NCBI GenBank assembly: GCA_016462625.1
Contig: JAEMSV010000159.1
Span: forward strand, 1-6,848
Length of the DNA: 6,848 nucleotides
Direction: 5' to 3'
Source of the DNA: Solirubrobacteraceae bacterium
Lineage (GTDB): Bacteria; Actinomycetota; Thermoleophilia; Solirubrobacterales; Solirubrobacteraceae
Shown one piece after another: positions 1 through 6,848 of the stretch. The stretch's first letter is position 1, and each line of letters starts with the position of its first letter. Made by a program: the position numbers and the translations under genes. The notes under the pieces are model-generated. The model worked only from the letters and a program-made list of their open reading frames with translations, was not told the origin of the DNA and did no database searches.

Positions 1-2226
<2,226 letters not shown>

Positions 2227-2233
2227 TCGACCC

Positions 2234-3616
2234 ATGGCGCGCGGTCTGAACACCTCGCGGTTCGGCCGCGCGGCGAAGCTCGGTGGGCTCGCGGCGGGCG
2301 CTGGCGCCCGCCAGCTCGGCACGAAGGCGGCCAACGTCGTCCGTGACGAGGACGCCTCCGCGGCGGCGAACAAACGCGCCGCGCTCGAGACCGCGGATCG
2401 CATGGTCACGGTGCTCGGCACGATGCGCGGCGCGGCGATGAAGATCGGCCAGACCCTGTCGGTCATCGACATCGGCGCGTTCGAGGACGACGAGGTCCGC
2501 GCGGAGTTCCAGGCCAAGCTCGCCAAGCTCCAGTCGATGGCGCCGACGGTGTCGTTCGACCAGATGCGCAAGGTCATCGAGGACGACCTCGATGCTCCGC
2601 TCGATGCCGTGTTCTCGACGTTCGACGAGGAGCCGATCGCGGCCGCCTCGATCGGCCAGGTCTACCGCGCGACGCTCCTCGACGGGCGCGACGTCGCGGT
2701 GAAGGTCCAGTACCCGGGCATCAAGGAGGTCGTCCGGGCCGACCTGAAGAACGTCCGCCTCGTGCTCAAGGTCGCGGCGCGGTTCTCCCCCGGGATGAAC
2801 ACGAAGGAGGTCGCCGACGAGGTGATCGAGCGGATCACCGACGAGCTCGACTACGAGCTCGAGGCCGACAACCACAAGTCGATCGCTCGGGCGTTCGCCG
2901 ACCACCCCTTCGTCGTCGTGCCGGACGTCATCACGAAGCTCTGCAGCGAGCGCGTGATCGTCACGGAGTTCGTCGAGGCCAGGCGCTTCGACGAGATCAC
3001 CGACCTGCCCGCGGAGGAGCGCAACCGCTACGGCGAGATCCTCTTCCGCTTCTACGTCAACGGCCCGTACCGCACGCGCCTGCTCAACGGCGACCCGCAC
3101 CCGGGCAACACGCTGTTCCTCGAGGACGGCCGCGTCGCGTTCCTGGACTTCGGCTTCTTCCGCCGGCAGACCAAGGAGGAGGTCGAGACCTCCCGCCGCG
3201 TCCTGGAGGCCGTCTACGCCGAGGACGCCCGCGCGCTGTGGGAGCTCTCCGTCGAGCAGGACATCATCAAGGCCGACGAGTCGCTCATCGATCCGCTCAT
3301 GGAGAAGTACCGCGCCGCGACCTGGTGGTTCATGAAGGACGAGGACGTCACGCTCGCCAGCTCGGACGTCTCGCGGATCGTCGTCGAGCACGCCGACATG
3401 AAGGACGGCTTCGGCGACATCCAGATGCCGGCCGATCAGGTCACGACACTGCGCGCCTTCGGCCTCGTCCTGGGGGTCCTCGGCCAGCTCCGGGCGACGA
3501 ACAACTGGCATCGCATCGGCCGCGAGGTCGTCTTCGGCGACGCGCCCGAGACCGAGCTCGGCCGCGAAGAGGCGGCGTGGCTCGAGGGCGGGGCCGTGGC
3601 CGCGCCGGTCGCGTGA
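2234..3616 (+). CDS. ABC1/UbiB-family atypical protein kinase-like protein
   Basis: Protein-kinase-like ATPase of the ABC1/UbiB/ADCK group. Characterised members support ubiquinone synthesis or lipid handling; actinobacterial relatives are mostly uncharacterised. All family hallmarks are seen in 460 residues: KIGQ (70-73), the alanine-rich loop AAAS (136-139) that replaces the glycine loop of ordinary kinases, the ATP-binding lysine in VAVK (K157), ELDYELE (204-210), the catalytic-loop motif NGDPHPGN (285-292, D287), and DFG (305-307). It is therefore probably active. No hydrophobic segment long enough to cross the membrane is seen, unlike E. coli UbiB with its C-terminal helices, so it looks soluble or peripheral. 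Its architecture resembles the mycobacterial ABC1 protein Rv3197. The ATG is 7 bp after the upstream stop with no clear ribosome-binding site, suggesting translational coupling. Its own stop overlaps the next start. Partner and substrate are unknown. Confidence 0.92.
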   Translation: MARGLNTSRFGRAAKLGGLAAGAGARQLGTKAANVVRDEDASAAANKRAALETADRMVTVLGTMRGAAMKIGQTLSVIDIGAFEDDEVRAEFQAKLAKLQSMAPTVSFDQMRKVIEDDLDAPLDAVFSTFDEEPIAAASIGQVYRATLLDGRDVAVKVQYPGIKEVVRADLKNVRLVLKVAARFSPGMNTKEVADEVIERITDELDYELEADNHKSIARAFADHPFVVVPDVITKLCSERVIVTEFVEARRFDEITDLPAEERNRYGEILFRFYVNGPYRTRLLNGDPHPGNTLFLEDGRVAFLDFGFFRRQTKEEVETSRRVLEAVYAEDARALWELSVEQDIIKADESLIDPLMEKYRAATWWFMKDEDVTLASSDVSRIVVEHADMKDGFGDIQMPADQVTTLRAFGLVLGVLGQLRATNNWHRIGREVVFGDAPETELGREEAAWLEGGAVAAPVA

Positions 3617-5121
3617 GCTCCCCACGGGTCGCGATCGTCGGCGCCGGCTTCGGCGGCATCGCGACGGCCATCGCCCTCCGCCAGGCGGGTGTCCAGCGCG
3701 TTGAGCTGTACGAGCGCGCCGAGCACCTCGGCGGCGTCTGGTGGTTCAACGACTACCCCGGCGCCGCGTGCGACATCCCGTCCGCGATGTACTCGTACTC
3801 CTACGCGCAGCGCAAGGACTGGTCGCGCCCGTGCCCGTCACGAGACGAGGTCCTGGGGTACATGGCCGATGTCGCGCGCGAACACCGCGTCGACGAGCAG
3901 ATCCGGCTGAACACGGAGATCACGGCGGCCCGGTTCGACGAGACCACGATGGCGTGGACCCTCGAGAGCGCCGACGGTGCCACGTTCGAGGCCGACGTCC
4001 TGGTGCTCGCGTGCGGGCAGCTCAGCCGGCCGGCGATCCCGAACGTCCCCGGGCGTGAGACCTTCGGCGGACAGCAGTTCCACAGCGCCGAGTGGCCGGC
4101 GGGCGAGGACCTCGCGGGCAAGCGGGTCGCCGTCGTCGGCACGGGCGCGACGGCGGTGCAGGTCATTCCCGCGATCGCCGAGGCGGCGGCGCGGGTGGAC
4201 GTCGTCCAGCGCTCTGCGGCCTGGATGCTCCCGCGGCAGAACGAGGACTACTCGCCCTTCACCCTTTCGCTGATCAAGCGCGTTCCCGGGCTCCAGTGGG
4301 CGCGCCGCCGGTTCCTGCAGACCTTCGGCGTGGCCGTGACCGCCGGGCTGGTGCGGAACCCGCGGTTCAACCTGCCGTGGCAGCTGTGGTCGGCGGCGTA
4401 CCTCCGTCTCCGGGTCAAGGACCCGGTCCTGCGCGCGAAGCTCCGGCCGCGGGACCCGTTCGGCTGCAAGCGGATGCTCTTCAGCTCCAAGTACTACGAG
4501 ACCGTGCAGCGGCCCGATGTCGCGCTGCTGACCCAGGGCATCGACCGCGTCACCAAGACCGGCATCGCCTACGCCGACGGCATCGAGCGCGACGTCGACA
4601 CGATCGTCTGGGCGACCGGTTTCCAGGACGCGCTCGTCGCACCGATGGACGTCACCGGGCGCGACGGACAGCGGCTCGCCGACACGTGGGCAGGCGGCGA
4701 GGTCGCCCACCACGGCATCACGGTCCACGGCTTCCCGAACGCGTTCCTGCTCTACGGGCCGAACACGAACCTCGGCTCGGGCTCGATCATCGAGATGCTC
4801 GAGGCGCAGGCGTCATACATCGTGCAGGCCGTGGGGATGCTCCCGGCCGACGGGGGCTACGCGATCGAGGTGACCGCAGCCGCCCAGGAACTGTCGAACG
4901 CCGCACTCGACCACGAGATGCGCTCGACCGTCTGGAACGGCTGCGACAGCTGGTACCGCAAGGACCACACGGGGCGCATCACGCGCAACTGGCCGATGTC
5001 CGTGCGCGAGTACGTCGAGACGGTCGCCGTGCCCGCGCGGCACGACTTCGCCCTGCTGCGCCCAAGCCATGACGCGCACCCGGCGCCCGTCGTGCCCCCG
5101 CCGAGCCGCACCGCCGCGTAG
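3613..5121 (+). CDS. Baeyer-Villiger-type flavin monooxygenase
   Basis: FAD- and NADPH-dependent class B flavin monooxygenase, expected to insert one oxygen of O2 next to a ketone carbonyl to give an ester or lactone. The 502 residues show, in order: FAD-binding GAGFGG (10-15); GGVWW with YPGAACD (40-54), of which D54 is the conserved aspartate; the complete Baeyer-Villiger fingerprint F-x-G-x3-H-x3-W-P (151-162); the NADPH-binding GTGATA (176-181) with R200 a likely phosphate contact; GCKR (284-287), whose R287 corresponds by motif to the catalytic arginine of phenylacetone monooxygenase; and ATGFQ (334-338). The tail is rich in Pro and Ala (about 487-502). The GTG start at 3613 overlaps the kinase TGA by 4 nt (GTGA) and places the FAD motif at the usual distance from the N-terminus. 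Weaker alternatives are an N-hydroxylating or other flavin monooxygenase, but the intact fingerprint argues for Baeyer-Villiger chemistry. Confidence 0.93.
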   Translation: MSSPRVAIVGAGFGGIATAIALRQAGVQRVELYERAEHLGGVWWFNDYPGAACDIPSAMYSYSYAQRKDWSRPCPSRDEVLGYMADVAREHRVDEQIRLNTEITAARFDETTMAWTLESADGATFEADVLVLACGQLSRPAIPNVPGRETFGGQQFHSAEWPAGEDLAGKRVAVVGTGATAVQVIPAIAEAAARVDVVQRSAAWMLPRQNEDYSPFTLSLIKRVPGLQWARRRFLQTFGVAVTAGLVRNPRFNLPWQLWSAAYLRLRVKDPVLRAKLRPRDPFGCKRMLFSSKYYETVQRPDVALLTQGIDRVTKTGIAYADGIERDVDTIVWATGFQDALVAPMDVTGRDGQRLADTWAGGEVAHHGITVHGFPNAFLLYGPNTNLGSGSIIEMLEAQASYIVQAVGMLPADGGYAIEVTAAAQELSNAALDHEMRSTVWNGCDSWYRKDHTGRITRNWPMSVREYVETVAVPARHDFALLRPSHDAHPAPVVPPPSRTAA

Positions 5122-5146
5122 ATCCCGCAAACGCGACATCGACGCC

Positions 5147-5947
5147 TCAGACGGTCTTCAGCCCGCCGCTGTCGACCTGGATGTCCGCGCCGGTGAGGCT
5201 GGCGCAGCGAGGCGACGCGACGAACGCCACGGCATCCGCGATCTCGCTCGGCCTTGCGAGCCGCCCGATCGAGAGCTGCATCATCTCCGGCGCGAGGCTC
5301 GCGAGCGCGGTCTCGCGATCCACGCCGGCGCTGGAGGCGAAAACGTCCGCGGCGCCGCCCTCGTCCGTCCACCAGGGCGTGATCGTCGCGCCCGGGCTCA
5401 CGGCGTTCACGCGGACGCCCTGTGGCGCGAACTCCTCCGAGAGCGCCTTCGTCAGCGCCAGCATCGCGGCCTTGGCGGCGGCGTAGTCGAGGTTCATCGT
5501 CGCCGGCTGCCGCGCTGCGGTCGAGGCGATGTTGACGATCGTCCCGCCGCGCTCGACGAGGATCGGCAGCGCGGCGCGCGACGCCCGCACGGCCGTGAGC
5601 AGGTTGAACTCGAGGACCGCGTGCCAGTCGGCGTCGGTCCGCGTGAGGAACCCGCCGTGGGGCACAGCGACGCCGGGCGGCGGGCCGCCCGCGTTGTTCA
5701 CGAGCACGTCGAGGCCGCCGTGGAGCTCGACGGCGCGCGCGATCACCTCGGCGGGCGCATGTGCGTCCATGAGGTCAACCGCGACGTGGATGACGTCGCC
5801 ATCGATCGCGGCCAGCTCCTCGGTGAGCGTCCGGGAGGCGGCGATGACGCGTGCGCCCTCCGCCGTGAACGCGCGAACGATCTCCAGGCCGATGCCCTTC
5901 GACGCTCCGGTGATGACGGCGACGCGGCCGGTGAGCTGCAGATCCAT
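5147..5947 (-). CDS. Short-chain dehydrogenase/reductase (classical SDR)
   Basis: NAD(P)(H)-dependent oxidoreductase acting on an alcohol or ketone. The 266-residue product has the classical SDR set: TGASKGIG (13-20) at the N-terminus, NNAG (84-87), structural N115, catalytic S142 in the IAST segment, Y155-x3-K159, and PG at 185-186. K17 in the glycine motif and R39 after the second strand suggest NADP(H) rather than NAD(H). The ATG at 5947 follows an AGGAG with 6-nt spacing and is the only start that puts the glycine motif at its normal position. In-frame codons further upstream encode a low-complexity Arg/Ala-rich stretch. The gene is probably downstream of the hydrolase in one unit (86-bp gap) and ends 25 bp from the convergent monooxygenase. 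3-Oxoacyl-ACP reductase-like sequences look the same at this level, so the substrate is open. Confidence 0.93.
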   Translation of the reverse strand: MDLQLTGRVAVITGASKGIGLEIVRAFTAEGARVIAASRTLTEELAAIDGDVIHVAVDLMDAHAPAEVIARAVELHGGLDVLVNNAGGPPPGVAVPHGGFLTRTDADWHAVLEFNLLTAVRASRAALPILVERGGTIVNIASTAARQPATMNLDYAAAKAAMLALTKALSEEFAPQGVRVNAVSPGATITPWWTDEGGAADVFASSAGVDRETALASLAPEMMQLSIGRLARPSEIADAVAFVASPRCASLTGADIQVDSGGLKTV

Positions 5948-5953
5948 GGTGTG

Positions 5954-5958
5954 CTCCT
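5954..5958 (-). promoter_or_regulatory. Ribosome binding site of the SDR gene
   Basis: Reads AGGAG on the minus strand, 6 nt before the ATG at 5947. This is the clearest correctly spaced Shine-Dalgarno in the window. It settles the SDR start against the longer in-frame reading that begins near 6205. Confidence 0.75.
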
Positions 5959-6033
5959 GATCGGGGACACACGGAGAACGAAGTGACGACGCGCGACGTG
6001 AGCGAGTCGAGCGCGAAGTCCGAAAGCCGCTGA

Positions 6034-6657
6034 CTACTGGAGCCAGGTGACCACCTCGTCGGCGCGGCTGAGCATCGGCATGTGGCCGCTGTCGATGACG
6101 TCGGGCTCGGTGCCGAGTTCCCGCAAGACCAGCCGCCGCAGGAAGGGCTCCGGGAACAGGCGGTCCCGCACGCCTATGAGCGCCCGGGTCGGCACGTCGG
6201 GCCACGCGGTCAGGGGCCAGGCCTCACCGAACGTCGCACCGGCGTCGCCGCCGCGCTCCCATTGGGCGAGCGTCTCGGCGGCGAGGGGTTCGGGCACGTC
6301 GTGCAGGAAGAGCTCGCGCGTGTCGAACGACGGCTCGGGACAGCCGACGGCCCCGCCCCAGCCCGACGCGGACACGCCGGGGAGCGGAACCATTGGCGCG
6401 ACGAGGCGGAGCGCATCGGCGCGGTCCGCGACGAGCGGAGCGTGGAACGCGCCCATCGAGTGCGCCGCGACGGTCACGCTCGCTCGATCTCCGATCGCTT
6501 CGCGGAGCACCCGCTCGAAGGTGGAAAGGTCGGCGTCCGCATCGTCGTACGGCAGCCGCGGGGAGAGCACCTCATGGCCATTGGCGCGCAGCCGCTCGGC
6601 GACGAGGTGCCAGTCCCACGGGTCGCCGCCTCCGCCGGGAATCAGGAGATAGGTCAT
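6034..6657 (-). CDS. Small alpha/beta hydrolase
   Basis: Alpha/beta-fold hydrolase of 207 residues, compact with a short cap; a probable cytoplasmic esterase-like enzyme. The N-terminal IPGGGGDPWDW (6-16) is the oxyanion-hole loop. The nucleophile elbow is AHSMG (65-69) with Ser67, where the usual first Gly of G-x-S-x-G is Ala. The likely acid is D165 (VRDRLFP) and the likely base H192 (SGHMPML), so the triad order is normal and the enzyme is probably active. There is no signal peptide. The ATG at 6657 is preceded by an in-frame TGA at 6678-6676, so the start cannot lie far upstream, but no good Shine-Dalgarno is visible. The length is at the low end for the fold, as in plant methylesterase/hydroxynitrile lyase-like and salicylate esterase-like members. 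It lies between the DNA methyltransferase (41-bp gap) and the SDR. The substrate is not inferable from sequence. Confidence 0.88.
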   Translation of the reverse strand: MTYLLIPGGGGDPWDWHLVAERLRANGHEVLSPRLPYDDADADLSTFERVLREAIGDRASVTVAAHSMGAFHAPLVADRADALRLVAPMVPLPGVSASGWGGAVGCPEPSFDTRELFLHDVPEPLAAETLAQWERGGDAGATFGEAWPLTAWPDVPTRALIGVRDRLFPEPFLRRLVLRELGTEPDVIDSGHMPMLSRADEVVTWLQ

Positions 6658-6669
6658 GTGGGTGTATGA

Positions 6670-6683
6670 CCCGCGTCAGCGGG
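6670..6683. other. Short GC hairpin between methyltransferase and hydrolase genes
   Basis: CCCGC (6670-6674) and GCGGG (6679-6683) form a perfect 5-bp stem with a 4-nt loop in the 41-bp gap. On the minus strand, the direction of both flanking genes, a TTTT lies before the stem rather than after it. It therefore does not look like a standard intrinsic terminator. It could structure the hydrolase leader or protect the 3' end of the upstream message, or be chance. Confidence 0.3.
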
Positions 6684-6698
6684 AAAACTCACCGTTCC

Positions 6699-6848
6699 TC
6701 AGAACAGCGCGGGGGTCTTCTCCAGGTCGAGCAGCGCCCGCTTCGTCTCCAGCCCGCCGCCGAACCCGGTCAACGAGCCGTCGGCGCCGATGACGCGGTG
6801 GCACGGGACGATCAGCCCGATCGGGTTGCGGCCGTTCGTCGCGCCGAC
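6699..6848 (-). CDS. ogt: Methylated-DNA--[protein]-cysteine S-methyltransferase, C-terminus (5' end off the right edge)
   Basis: C-terminal 49 residues of an O6-methylguanine-DNA methyltransferase, the suicide repair protein that moves the alkyl group from O6-alkylguanine in DNA to its own cysteine. Seen directly: [16 protein letters not shown] with the alkyl-acceptor Cys in PCHRV (codon 6803-6801), then the conserved [15 protein letters not shown] pattern, ending a few residues after LLDLEK, as in most family members. Together these are close to diagnostic. The N-terminal part lies outside the window, so a standalone Ogt/MGMT cannot be told from an Ada- or AlkA-fused form. It is transcribed toward the hydrolase and SDR genes, with which it might share a message. 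Confidence 0.92.
   Translation of the reverse strand, partial: VGATNGRNPIGLIVPCHRVIGADGSLTGFGGGLETKRALLDLEKTPALF

Noticed and set aside
5122..5146. Terminator between the convergent BVMO and SDR genes
   Set aside because: No stem-loop or T-run is visible in the 25-bp gap on either strand.
5979..6019. Repeated CGAAGT and an imperfect palindrome around ACGACGCGCGACGT upstream of the SDR
   Set aside because: Short, CG-rich and with a mismatch; expected by chance at this base composition, and no promoter elements could be recognised nearby.
5948..6205. N-terminal extension of the SDR, or a fused upstream domain
   Set aside because: It overlaps the hydrolase gene in another frame and is Arg/Ala-rich; the AGGAG-preceded ATG at 5947 places the SDR glycine motif correctly.

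Overview
The window is very GC-rich, with third codon positions almost always G or C. Genes are tightly packed and some starts are GTG. This fits a high-GC actinobacterium; the protein sequences look like those of soil lineages such as Solirubrobacterales/Thermoleophilia, but no taxonomic marker is present, so this is an impression only. I see no tRNA or rRNA gene, CRISPR array, insertion sequence or prophage gene.

Layout. (1) The left end, on the minus strand, holds most of an NAD(P)-dependent aldehyde dehydrogenase whose C-terminus lies off the left edge. (2) A short divergent intergenic region (about 1118-1230) is dense in symmetric DNA: two GTGTGG-N5/6-CCACAC boxes, a 7-bp inverted repeat covering the Shine-Dalgarno of the dehydrogenase, and a GC-rich hairpin. 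(3) A plus-strand operon follows: a nitronate monooxygenase-family flavoprotein, an ABC1/UbiB-type atypical kinase 7 bp downstream, and a Baeyer-Villiger-type flavin monooxygenase whose GTG start overlaps the kinase stop by 4 nt. (4) Converging on it from the right is a minus-strand series. In transcription order this is the C-terminus of a methylguanine-DNA methyltransferase (5' end off the right edge), a small alpha/beta hydrolase, and a classical short-chain dehydrogenase.

How the genes may work together (inference). A Baeyer-Villiger monooxygenase turns a ketone into an ester, an alpha/beta hydrolase can cleave an ester, an SDR can oxidise the alcohol and an ALDH the aldehyde. The window therefore holds an enzyme set that could form a ketone-degradation route, although it is split over three transcription units and no substrate can be read from the sequence. 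The most distinctive arrangement is the atypical kinase embedded between two flavin-dependent oxygenases and apparently translationally coupled to one of them. Each family is known. What deserves a second look is the operon arrangement and the symmetric control region in front of it.
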